Assembly: GCA_043228905.1 (NCBI GenBank)
Contig: JBHGNT010000018.1
Coordinates: 3,038,001-3,102,000 of the forward strand
Origin: Azolla caroliniana
Lineage: Eukaryota; Polypodiophyta
Direction: 5' to 3'
DNA: 64,000 nt
Shown in pieces: positions 48,001 through 60,900 of this stretch (positions are counted from its first letter, which is position 1; the number at the start of each line of letters is the position of its first letter). Below the pieces are notes generated by a model. That model was not told where the DNA came from. It was given only the letters and a program-made list of their open reading frames with translations, and searched no databases. The position numbers and the translations under genes were made by a program.

Positions 48001-48480
48001 CACAACTTACAAGTTGAGGCCCATAATCTTGTGAAGGGATTGTCCTATGAAACAACCACAAGCATAATTTACTAGCTATGGTTCATAATCTTTTGAAGGG
48101 ATCAATGTCATATGATGCAACCACGAGAAACAACTTACAGGCTAAGGCTTATAATTTTTTATTTGAAGAGGTAGTCATATGACACAACCACGAAGTAAAA
48201 GGAAACTAACTTTACATGTTTGAGACATTATCTTGATCATAAGAAAGACTTCAAAGACAGACGAAGTAGCCATGAGCACAAATTAACGGGGCCGAGCCCC
48301 ATAGTGTTCGTTGGGAGGGATATGATGGAAGAGTTAGATGGCTGACTGTGTGACCATCATATCATGTAGGCGAGTAGAATGTAAGAGCGGACATGCAATA
48401 TATAGTCTTGTGAAGGGATGGTCATATGATGGGCAACCAGAAAACACACAGACACACGCACCCAGAAAAAGTAAGAGTGG
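45037..48480. other. Intergenic DNA with tandem repeats near the right end
   Basis: No gene recognised. A (CA)n lies near 45855-45885. A block with AAGTGGGGT(C/T), GTCCTACAAAG and AACAATCGA recurs at about 47710, 47808 and, diverged, 47910. A second array (about 47975-48190, three copies) carries CACAACCAC(G/A)A, CAACTTACA and CATAATCTTGTGAAGGGAT-like text. Confidence 0.55.
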
Positions 48481-48484
48481 AGGC

Positions 48485-48856
48485 TTGACTTTTTGCAAAG
48501 CCTCCAACTGAGACGACTTTTACAGAACCCACCACCAGAGACTCGACTTTTACCGGAAGCCCAACCGAGGCTTGACTTTGTTTTGACGAGAGAATCGAGT
48601 GGCTTGACTTTTGACAGAGAACGAAACCAGAGGCCTGACTTTTTTTTTTTTGGGTTATAGAAATCCCAGATATGTGTGCATGCGTTTGTGGAGGTCGTTG
48701 AAGATTTAAACTTGACTTAATTTTTACGAAGGCCCAACCAAGAGGCTTGACTTTTACCAGAACCAGGAGGCTTGACTTTTACCAGAGGCAAGAGCTTGAC
48801 TTTTTTTGGATTTAGAAATCTGTTTGTGGAGGTCGTTGAAAATTTAAACTTGACTG
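48485..48856 (+). promoter_or_regulatory. W-box cluster upstream of callose synthase
   Basis: TTGACT, the core of the W-box bound by WRKY factors, occurs on the same strand at about 48485, 48572, 48604, 48712, 48747, 48772, 48796 and 48850. Two further TTGAC cores lie at 48583 and 48611. Most sit in a loose repeat like GAGGCTTGACTTTTACC. A block from GGAGGTCGTTGAA(G/A)ATT to TTGACT is itself duplicated (about 48690 and 48828). The cluster ends about 100 bp before the ATG, and a (CTT)n leader lies between. Regulation by WRKY factors is inferred. Confidence 0.5.
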
Positions 48857-48954
48857 TCTCTTCTTCTTCATTATATCTTCTTCTTCTTCTTCTTCTTCTT
48901 CTTCTTCCTTCTCTGTTCTTTCCTTTCCTTCCTTCGGGATTCATTCTGTTCCCC

Positions 48955-51900
48955 ATGGCTCGGCTCCGCCATGTCCCGCAGAACAGAGTTCTCAGAAACT
49001 GGAGACGCCTCGTCCTCTCTGCTCTCAACCCTCACTCGTCTTCCCCTTCACCTGGTGGCCTTGATGTCCCTACCTCCGCTCCTGCTTCTTTCGATCCACG
49101 CAGCAACATCAATTCGATCATCGATATCGCTAATGAAATCCAGAACGAGAATGCAAAAGTTTCTAGCATCCGTATGATTCATCTCTCTCTCTCTCTCTCT
49201 CCCCCATGTCTCTTTGCGGACATTCAATTTGTATGTAATTCTGGTGTCTGTGTTCAATACACGGTATTATTTCCACGTAATCTGTTGATGTGAGAATCCC
49301 GATCTCTGAGTAGAATAAAGTATAATTCGATATAAATGAAGTATAATTCAACACGTCTCTCTTTCCTCTCTCACACCATCCTTCCTTTTAATACTTCAGT
49401 TCTGACTAATTGGAACTATTGCTCTCCTCTAGTTGATAAGAGATCTCTATTTTCTGCATCCGATTCTTTCATTTCTCAAATATCCTCTTTTTGACATTCG
49501 CCTTGTCTGTATGCAATGATGTCTGATTGAAATTGGGTGACACAATACTCTAATTTGCTGATTGAGACATTTCTCATATATATATATATATATATGGGAC
49601 ATAGTTCATTTCATAAAACCTTTTCTTTAACATTCATTCTGTCTAGTTTTCTCTCTGGGAAACTAGGAGTATTACAATTTGATATGTTGATCTTTTTGAT
49701 CAAATCAGGTGTTTTTCTTTGAGATGAGTCAATATGTAAGCTTTATGAGTTTAATCTGGCACCTAGATCTCACTCATGAAATCACGTGTTATCCAGTCAA
49801 CATGGAAGGTTTTTAATTTTCTCCTGTTGCAAACAAATCACATCATACCCAGCCACCCGTTGGACATGTCTTGTGCAGTGAGCTCTAAGGATATCCACTA
49901 GAACAATGGTTACATTGAATGTGTGACATTCCCGATAACTCTCGGTTACATCCTTAGACATCCGCTCTTGCAATTAGTATAAAGCGGCCATAGTGACATT
50001 TAGTGTACGAATGAACTGTAAATGCAGGAAGGATAAACGATCCTGTAGGTTGGATCCTAGGACCTCATTCTATTTATGGAGTGATCACCACCCATGGATT
50101 GTACATGTTTGATGTGGAATGCTGACCATCTCAGATGAGGTCAGCTCCCAGGCTCAGGGGTGCTTCAAATGTGTGGCTTTATTTGTATATGTGTGTATGG
50201 TTTGTGCTATGGCTTATTTGTATGGTACTTTTGAATTTGAATCCAGCCTCCTATGAAATGTTTTCTGCTGTTTCATGTACACGACAAACGTTTTCCCCAG
50301 CACAGGAGCTAATGACAGAAGAATGTTTGCCAAACCTCAGACTATATCTGCTCAGGTATTGGAAAGCCTAAGTGGCCAAATCACTGATACCACATTAAGT
50401 CAACCCGCTATCCACTATTTGGCTATTTGGCTCAAGTTCTATTTATTTAGTTTTGGCTGGACTGGCAGATCCATTATACGGACCAAAATCTCACTTGGTT
50501 CATAATCTGATCTGTTGAGGGCTGAATTAGGAGTTCCCAATTACTCTGGATTGTTCAACCTGATTTCTGCTATCAAGTAAATTATTAAGGATCAAATGAA
50601 TGATGAGCAAAAGAATAAGAGATTAAGGAGAAGAATGGATTAAGGGTGTTTTAACCATATTGACCACACCTGAGCAAAGGACATGACAAACATAAAATAC
50701 CATCAGTGTCCCATACCACCAAATGTTACCTTATGTTATACTTGGATGTTGAATAACGGATCCAAAGAGGAGAGCTTAGCCTCACCAATAGTGTCTCAAC
50801 TGTGTCTGAAGATGCTGTAATGAAGGGGTAGCTAGTCGCCTTTATATAGCTGTCAACACCTAAGGCTCCCAGACCACAATGTGTGCTGACATGTCATAGG
50901 TTCATATGGGTTTGTCCCAAATCATAGGATAATCAGTTTCCCAACTATCCTACCTTTAACCCGTTAAAATTATATATAGAATTGGTTCCCAAGGTCCTTC
51001 TTATAACACAAATGGAGAAGATACTGGGATTGCTGGGTGTTCTCAGGCAGGGAGAAAATATCTGCAAAAAGGGCTGTTGTAACAGAACTGAAATCCAAGA
51101 GATGAATTGAGAACCTTGTATACTTATAGGTATGAAGTGGGAATTAGTTTGTACCTTAGAAAGGTGATGAATATTCCGAACCATTGGAAATGTGACATAT
51201 GATATCAAAATTATTTCAGTGGTATTAAGCTTTGTTCTAGCTCAAAAAACCCGAACTCCAGAAGAAATGTTGGTAAACCAAGTAGATTGTTTCTACATAA
51301 GCTTTGAATGAAACCATCTTCTTGATGTGGGCCGTTATTGACTTTGATGTTTTGTTCTTCTTGCAGTTTATGGACATGCTTATTCTCTTTCCCAGAATTT
51401 GGATCCCAAGAATGAAGGAAGGGGTGTTCTGCAGTTTAAGACTGGATTGATGGCAGTAATAAAGGTACTTCTTTTGCTGTAACTTATATGACAGCTTTAT
51501 TACGCTGTATTTATCTCTTGCAATGTAATACAAATACCGTGTATTTTATTTTTCTTACAGAGAAACCAAGCCAGGAAAGATGGTACCACTTCTGATCACG
51601 ATCATGACATTGAAATATTACGAGATTTTTACAGGAAACAGAAGGAGCGGTTAGCTGAATCTGAAGAGTATGCTGCCCCTGTTATGTCATAGTTCCATAT
51701 AATTATTTCAGGAATATTACATGTTAGGGTTGTACAAATACTAGTTTTTTTAGATATTCGTCAGAGGAATCAGCATACTGATTACTTTTATATTTGATAC
51801 ATGTATATTTTAAATGGATGTTAGAGTACGTATTTGTTGCATCTTTGTTCCTGAGGGGATACTGATATCTTCATCTTTGAGATGTTCAGCTGTCTAGTGA

Positions 51901-54900
51901 GTGGTTAAAAATCTTTATGCCACCTATATTAATCAAAATTTATGTTCAGGTTGCAGGATAGATATAAAGTTTTTACAACTTTATCGGTTCTAAAAGATGT
52001 TATATATGCTCTAGCCGAAAATTATCCTACAAATGTTGCTGAAACATTATTACCTCCAGAGGTTCGTTTTCAATCTGTTCTCTTCCGTGAAGTGTTACTA
52101 CCCTCTTTATTCTGGAGAGTGACAGAGAGAAATCTAGACAATTGTTTATAATAGATCCGACTTGAGAATCTTACATGTACTGATAACACGATTCTTTAGT
52201 CTCCTTTTATCTTATTTACTTTCTTTTACTCAGTAACATTTATTTAATTTGATTTGTTGTTCTCAAAGATAAGACAACACTTACGATGTAATCTCTTGTT
52301 TGATATTATAGGCCATTTTGACCTCTTAAAATATGTTAATATATCTTTCTTTCTTTCTTTCTTTCTTCCTTAGTTTAACAATATGACTTCATGGTTTCAG
52401 CTTTATAAAAGCTTTTCTAATGGTTATCAGTAATTCATAATAGGACTTTCCTTTCTTGAATAACATGCCACTGACTTTGGGAGCAGTTAGGGTCAATTCA
52501 GTTGGGGAAAATATCCATTTTGCTATATTTCCCAATCGATGCATTAAGGGCAAGACATAGTGGTTGCATCTGATGTTAGTGTTGCAAGATGGCATTTGTC
52601 TAGTTGGATTGGCAATATGATCGAGGGAGGATTCTGCTCTTTTGTTTAAAAAAAGAAGGCTCTGGTGAAGCTCTTTGCTTGTTGTCCCATATTGTGCTGA
52701 AAGAAAAACACCATTTTCACATGAAGCAGGATTACTCTTGGGGATCCAAGGATTGATTACTAGTATCTTGGAATGATATGAATAAGGTTTGTTCATGTCT
52801 TGCAACCATTCACCAACACCAGTGAATAAATCTTCCAATGGCATATGATTCTCTGAATACAAATTCACAGTGCTTATGGTTCAGTAAATTCAGAAACCTT
52901 GCATATTCTTGGCTTAGAGAATTCAAAATAGCAGTAGAGCTAAGAGCTACATATGTACGTGTCATCTAGTTTCAGATGCTTCTAGACTTCATATAGGTGT
53001 TTGCTGAGTTGGAAATACTATTCTCATCGCTATAACAAGAATGAGAAAGTGGCAGTGTTTTTCTTTTGGGACATGGCTCAGCACATATTTTATAACAGTG
53101 CTCTGGAAAACACCACTAAGTTCCTTATTCTCACTTTGCTCATGCAGTTCAAGAAGGAAATGGAACTAGATGCACAAAATTCAAAAGCATTCCAACCATA
53201 CAACATCTTGCCTCTTGAGACACCTGATATTTCTCATACAATTCTCAATGTTCCTGAGGTATTAAGCCTTCACAAAGTTTTATTTATTTATCTCAGTATA
53301 TCGGCTGTCCTAAGCATTCTATTCTGAAATATGAATTTCCAGATAAAAGCTGCGAGGTTAGCGATTCAGTATCCTCGCTTGCAGTTTGAAAGTAATTTTG
53401 AACCCCCTCATCTTCGGAAACCTGATGTATTTGATGCACTTGAATTTGCTTTTGGATTCCAAGTATGTAAGAGTTGCATCTTCCCATAGTGTCTTCATAT
53501 ATAGTTTTAGTGTTTGCTACATATGCTTTTATAATACAATTAGTGACAACTCTTTTGCAGACTGATAATGTGAGAAATCAGCGGGAACATTTGGTGCTTC
53601 TATTAGCTAATGCTCAATCTCAAATGGGTGATGGAAGTTTTATCAGTGGTACAGATCTGGTATGTCTTAAAATTTTCACTGCCCAAGAGCTACTTAATTC
53701 TTGGCAAAGTCTTATTTACAAAATCTAGATGATCTTGGTTTTGTGGTATTTAAACATTGTGGTGTTGTAGGAGTTGGATGAAGATGTTATCAATAAGTTT
53801 TGCAATAAGATTCTGAGTAACTATGAGAAGTGGTGTATTTACATCAGAAAGCCATCTGTATATGCATGGTATTGCTGAAGCTTTATAGTTTTCAACATTT
53901 AAATGTGAATCTCCATACATTAATAAGTCTCTCCCTATCATTTCATTCCAGGGCAACGACAAAAAAAAACAGGGTGGCCTTAGTAGCTCTATATTTGTGT
54001 ATATGGGGAGAAGCAGCAAATGTTCGGTTTCTCCCGGAGGGTATTTGCTACATCTATCATCAGGTTAGTTTCCTAGGATTTTTAATATTAAGCAGTTGGT
54101 TGTGTTGAAGTTTTTTTTTGTGCAGTTTTAAAGACTGCGATGAAATGTTACTAAGAAGACCCTCAACTTCTTCCTTGCTAAATGAACATTGCTCATTCAG
54201 TCCGTTAATTGTATATGTTCCTCAATTCACTATATGTATGAGATTAATTCTGTTACAAAACAACCACTTTAGAAAGATAAGAAGGGTTTTATATACTGAC
54301 TTGTCAATCGACAGCAGTCAAATGTGTCCCTAGGATAACCTCTAGAGTACATAAGAAAGCATAGTTCAAGTCTAGCTCTCCACCTGCTCAGTGTAAACCA
54401 AATAAGGTTTTGAGGATCACTGGTGAACTGGCCCCTAGGAAACTGAACATCGTGGAAACTACCCTGAACATTCTAAGGCATAGCTTTGTAGACCAAGTGT
54501 GTATGTTTGCAAGATAACAATGTTTGAGGAACTCCACAATGCCCAAACTGCAACAGCCATAAATGGGATTGTGATCAATACACTTACACCAAGTATGAAG
54601 TAAATGTTCCCCCAAGAAATCTGGAAATTGATCCTGTCACCCCAAATTTATGAGGGAAAAGACTGGCAAATCATCATCCACAAATGCATGTCATCCCGTA
54701 AATTAGTAAGAATTTTGAGCATGGTATATTACGAATCAAACATTAATTATAAGCAATGAATAATTAGATTAACAAAAGAATGCTTAACTGCACCGACCAA
54801 TCCAAGCAAAGGATAAGAGATGAACATAAATTATCAGTGGCCCATACCACCGAATATTTCCTTATGTTAATGGATCTGAAAAAAGACACCTTTGCCTCAC

Positions 54901-57900
54901 CAATAGAGTCTCAACAGCGTCTCAAGATGCTATAATGAAGGGGGTAGCTAGTACTAAGATTCCTACACTATCACGTGTCCTAGGTCCTTATGGGTTTGTC
55001 CCAACTCCTAGGATAACTGGTTTCTGAGCTATCCTACCATCATTAAAAGTAGCTTTAGAATTGTTCCCTAAAGTTATGCTATAACATGGTACCAGAGAAT
55101 TTCTTACAATCCATTTTATTATTAGAAAAAGGAGTCTAGATGGCTGAGGGAATCCATAGATAATGAATACTACTCTCTCAGATCTTAGGAAAGTTGAGAC
55201 AGAGGTATGGCCTCAGAATTTCACATTCACAGTCTCCATCGTAAAACGCAGTAGTACAGGATGCATTAAAAAGTATATAAAATCCAACGGAAGTTTTGTA
55301 TCAGTATTAGTGTATATACTTCTGAAATTGCTATAATATAGTTTAATTTTTTTTCAAATCTTGGTTTTACTTTCTATACATGCAGATGGCAAATGAACTG
55401 TCTGGAATGTTGGACAACAATAAAATTGAGCAGAGTGAGAAATATTGCAGTCAAGAGAAACCTTCATTCCTGGAAACAGTCATAAAACCAATTTATAATG
55501 CCTTGAAAGCGGTATATACTCTTGATTATTCCTTTACTTTTTGCAAATTTTGTTGACATGTTATCAGTTTTGGCACACAGAAGATGTTCTGTTTTGGATA
55601 AACAGAAGCTTTGGGTAAACTAACTGCAGTGTGCAGATATGTAACATTCCTCTGACCTCGAAAATCTTTAAAAGGAGATAATTGGGATATATTTGTCTTA
55701 GTAGTTACATTCACTAGTCACCTATCCATGCAGTAAATAAGTAGCCATTGTCCGTATGTAAATTCACTTTCTGCGAGATGACAATGTTAGTAATAAAATT
55801 ATTTCAATGCCTCTGGTATTCAAACTACTTTAGAAAGGTTACTCATTTTACTTCTTTTGATTTTCTAATAGATAAAACAATATCAGTTATAAGTTATAAC
55901 CTTACATTGAATCTTCTAGGTCTTTTACTGATGTCAATATTTCTTTCTTCTAGTAGATCTGCTACGGGGGATCAATGCACTATATGAATCAGTGTTAGGA
56001 GAAGTGCACACTCCAGTTGGGTTGTTGAAGGTCATAGCAAACTCGATTGGAGTAAAGCAAGGATGCCCACTATCATCCACTCTCTTTCATCTTTATATAG
56101 ATGATATATCTAATTAAATAGAGAGATTAGGTGGTCCAGGAGCATGATCAACAAGGGTAGACATACTGATATTACAATATTACCAATGACATTGTGTTGA
56201 TTTCCTGACATTCCGGAGGGCCTACAAGATGTATAAATGCTTTAAAGTCATTTATGTATAGAGAAGGCTTTTGTTAGTCAATTGATAAAACTAAAATGGT
56301 GTTTAATACCACTAAAGTATGGGTAACAATGTTAAAACTGGAATACTTCGTGGGAGAGGAAAAGTTCACACACACACACACAGAGACAATCCTATACATA
56401 TCTAGGAGTAACATTCGCAGAGCTTCAGTTGTCCCTACATGAGGCTGCATGTGCTCGATTTTCTGGTGGATATGCAGCCGTTTGTACCCTTGAGAGAAGG
56501 GAAGAACTTATTGCGGTTGTTTGATGTAGTTTTAACTCCAACTATTCTCTACAGAGTAGAATTTTGGGGACTGCTCACCGGACTCATAATTGGACAGATT
56601 TAGAAAAGAAAGAAAGAAAAATATATTAACGTCTTTTAAGAGGCCAAAATGGTCTATATGACCGAACAAGAGATTACATCTTAAGTGTTGTCTCGTCTTT
56701 GAGAACGACAAATCAAAATAAAATCAAGATTACAAAGTAAATATAAAAGTAAATAAGATAAAAAGAGATGAGAGAATCTGGTTTTCGGCACATGTGAGAT
56801 TCTCAGGTTAGATATATTATAACTTTTGTCTTTGAAAGATCTCTAGCATAGGTCGATCCAGAATGGAGAGGTCTCTGAAGCGAGGGAAGCACCTGCGATG
56901 ACGGGAGATAATGGCCTTTAGAGAGATGTTTAGTCCCGGTGATCGCCTGCGCAATAAGGATCAAAGCAGTGGTGCCACATGATATAATTCAGTTGGAGAT
57001 GGGAGTGTAGAGATCTTTCAAAGACAAAAGCTACAATATATCTGACTTGAGAATCTTACATGTGCCGATAAAAATTATTTAGTCTCTTTTTATCTTATTT
57101 ACTTTTATGTTTACTAAGTGTCATTTATTTTATTTTGATTTGTTGTTCTGAAAGACGAGAAAACACCTAAGATGCAATCTCTTGTTTGGTCTTATAGGCC
57201 ATTTTGGCCTCTTAAAAGACTTCAATATATCTTTCTATCTTTCTATCTATCTTTCTTTCTGCCTAAGGAGTATAGTGCTAAGGATTTATTCCTTATCGTA
57301 TTCATGATAACATCAAATCTGAAATCTTAGGATTCATTTTGATAGTTCTATTGAACCTATAATGGTTTCGAATGGTTCTGTATATAAGTGGGCTGCTGCC
57401 TAATAGCTTTTACTAGCCAATCATTTGTTTGTGAATCAGTGGCAAAAAATGGTCTGAAAATGTTTATCATCTGAAGCTTATCAATTTCAAACTGAAATAT
57501 TTTTTCAGGAGACGATTAAAAATGCTGGGGGGAAGGCTGGTCATTCAAAATGGAGAAATTATGATGACTTCAATGAATTTTTCTGGTATAACATAAATTG
57601 CAAGGGTACACAAGGAAAATGAGGTTCTCATGTTTATATTTTGGAATTTTCAGTCATGATGCCAATCTGAACTGAAAGTACTTCGGTTATCTTTTGTTTT
57701 GTAGGTCTTCATCATGTTTCAAAAAGCTTGAGTGGCCTTTGTCCTCTAAACAGGATAGTCCTTTTTTCGCTAAAACAGTAAATGAAAAGGTGATCTTTCA
57801 ATCTTAATTTTAGGATTGTTGGAAATTTTGCTGAAATTTTAGTGGGAATAATGCAAGGTGTTTGATTTTGAGGTGATGAGATTCTAGATAGAGCTCATGA

Positions 57901-60900
57901 TAAATAGTGATAGTGGGAAATGCGAATGACAAGTGATATCATAATAATAATTGTTCCGCATACCTAATGCTTTTGGAGTCATAATTGCCACTATTGTATC
58001 TTTTCATACAAAATGAACAATTTGCAGGGAGGAAAGATACATTCATTGGGAAAAACATCTTTTGTTGAGCACCGGACATTTTTGCACTTGTACCACAGCT
58101 TCCTTCGTGTATGGATTTTGTTAGTGTTGATGTTTCAGGTATTGGCTTAAGTTCATGAATCAGCATTTTATTCAGGAAAAGGATTTGGGTATATTGAATT
58201 TCTGAAAGTGCTTTAATTATCTCCAGGCTTTGACGATCATAGCATTCCGGGGGAATTTGAACATGCGGACAGTCAAGATTTTATGCAGCCTTGGTTTGAC
58301 ATACTTTATCATGAAGTTCATTGAATGTGAGGACGCTGTCTATTAGTGAATGTTTTACTATTGTTTCATAGTAATGTGCATGCTATGTGACAGCCAAATG
58401 GTTTCATAGTAATGTGCATACCTTCCTCTTTTAGAATATACATCAAACTTTGTAAGATGCTTCCTCAACATTTGAAGCAGAGGAGATAGAAGATATTAGA
58501 ATGTTGTCTGCCTGCTGATAATCTACAAAACCTGATATCTCTTTGAAATTCGACAAAATCCTTATACAACAATTATCTTTGGCATAATTGGGAAGGGTTT
58601 AGACTTTGTTTTAATGAAAATTGACTATGTATTGTAGTTCCTAGTACTTGTGCACAGCCATTTTAAATGATTTATATCAGCATGACATACTGTACAGAAA
58701 TATGGTAGATGGGGATAACATTATCATACTATGCATTCACTCTATAGGTCATCTTGGCTCTAGAGAATACCAATATAGTATCAACATCATCTCTCTGCTC
58801 TTGACACCGTTAATGCGCTTGGGGAAGAAGGGGAGAAGTGCAGATATGAGTTATGAAATTGACTAGATACGAATTCCCAGTTCATGTGTAAATATTTTAC
58901 TTTTTTCCTGTGGAATTACTTTTTTATTTTATTTCAGATCACATTTCCTTTTTAGCTAGGATTTATGTCATTGTATGTATTGTTTTGGTCTCATGCACCA
59001 TACTGTCCTATATTAGACTTGAGTAGTTCTTTCTTTCTTTCTTTCTTCCTTCTCTCGTCTTGCTCTGTACTGCAAATATTTCTATTAAAAATATGAGAGT
59101 TTTTCTCAATGATAATTCAAGGGTAATGTAACTCAAATTTTTGTTATTGATCAGCTGTGCTCGATGTCATTCTAATGGTAGGAGCCTACAAAAGTTCTCG
59201 CAAAAAGGCTGTGAATCGGATATTCAGTCAATTACTGTTTTTTGGAGCATATTCAGGAGGATTATTATTTTTATATATGTACGTCTTTATCACTTCATAT
59301 ACCAGAGATAAATCTTTTTTATGCACCTGCATATGTTCTCTGTTTTAAATTCCCCTTTTATCTATGCGTGTGTCATAGCTGGTCACAATCAGAGGAATGC
59401 ATTTTCTATTGAAAGAAGTAAACCATTGTTATATTTCCTATTTGCGCCTTATATTTAATGCTTTGTGGAACTATAGAATATTTTGGGGCATGTTTTGTTA
59501 CATATATATATGAATATCAATTTCTAATCTTTCTCATCATGTAATGTGAAGAACTGGTTTTAAGTTTATAGCTGAAGATATCCTTTAATTAATCTATTCA
59601 TAGTATTGTTGCAATGAACGTATGCAGAAGGATCTTTTCTTACCTTTCAAACAATTGGTAAAATACTTCCCTGTCAGAATTATACAAGAGGGAAATTCTG
59701 ATAGGTATTTTTTTGCCAGAAAGCGCTGTTGTCTTAAAAGAAGTATAGATGTAGAAGCAGGATAAAATATCCCATGCATCCTGGTTCACAGATTACAGTT
59801 TAGAAAACTAGATTAAGTTTTGACAATGGAAGTACATAAAACTCTGAAGTAAATTAATTGTTATTCTATGACATTTTAGTAAGATGATGCCGGGTGGGGA
59901 TACTTTCTTCCGATTATATCTGCTGGTGCTTGGTGTATATGTGGCTTTGCAGCTTTTTAAAAGTGTGATTCTACACATTCCCTTCTTGAGAAGATGGGCT
60001 GGGGGAAGTGATAGGTTCACGGCTGTGGAAGCATTAAAATGGCTTTTCAGGGTATGTTACATGTCCATATTTATTATGTTGAGTAGCATCTCTGAATAAT
60101 TAAATATCAGAAGATGGTTTGCAGGAGCGCTATTTTGTTGGACGTGGATTATTTGAGAGCCCCATGGATTACGTCAGGTTTTTCCCCTAATTGTTGCTGA
60201 TCAACATTTAGTATATGTATAACATTGATTGAGTTGAAATCATTCACAGTTCGGATCTCTCACATGTCAAATATCATACATCATGCTAAAAGTATTGAAA
60301 TCTGAAGCTGGATAGATGAAATTAATGATGATCTTTTAATTCTAGATTCTTTCCTTCCTGATACATGTATTAGATTCAAAACTTGTGGTTGGTTATTCTT
60401 TGAGTGCATCAGAGTAATTTGCTAACCTTACAGTGTCCAAACCTTGACTACGTGTTTGTAAATTGTGATGCATCTGCTCTTGATCGAGCAGTGTGGCATA
60501 AAGAATCACGGATGTCCATCACCCCTGTTTGACTTCCTTTCTGCTGTCAGCATTTACAAAGCAATTTCAGGAATAGAGATTACATTATGAGAATTTACAA
60601 ATAGATTAAGGAGGATACGTGTTCTAATCACTATTGACTATGGCAAGCAATTGCACAATTTCTTTGACAGGTATGCGTCATTTTGGTTGGTGGTTCTTGG
60701 ATCCAAATTCAGTTTTAGCTATTTTCTTCAGGTCAAGTGATTAAATTTGGAAGTCAAGTAACCTATTTGTTCTTTTGTAGTTTTGAAATCTTCTTTTGTA
60801 GTTTTGAAATCTTATCATCCTTAAATGCAATATACTGTTACAGATCAAACCACTTGTGGCCGCCACAAACTCCATAAAATTATATAATGGAGAAATAATT

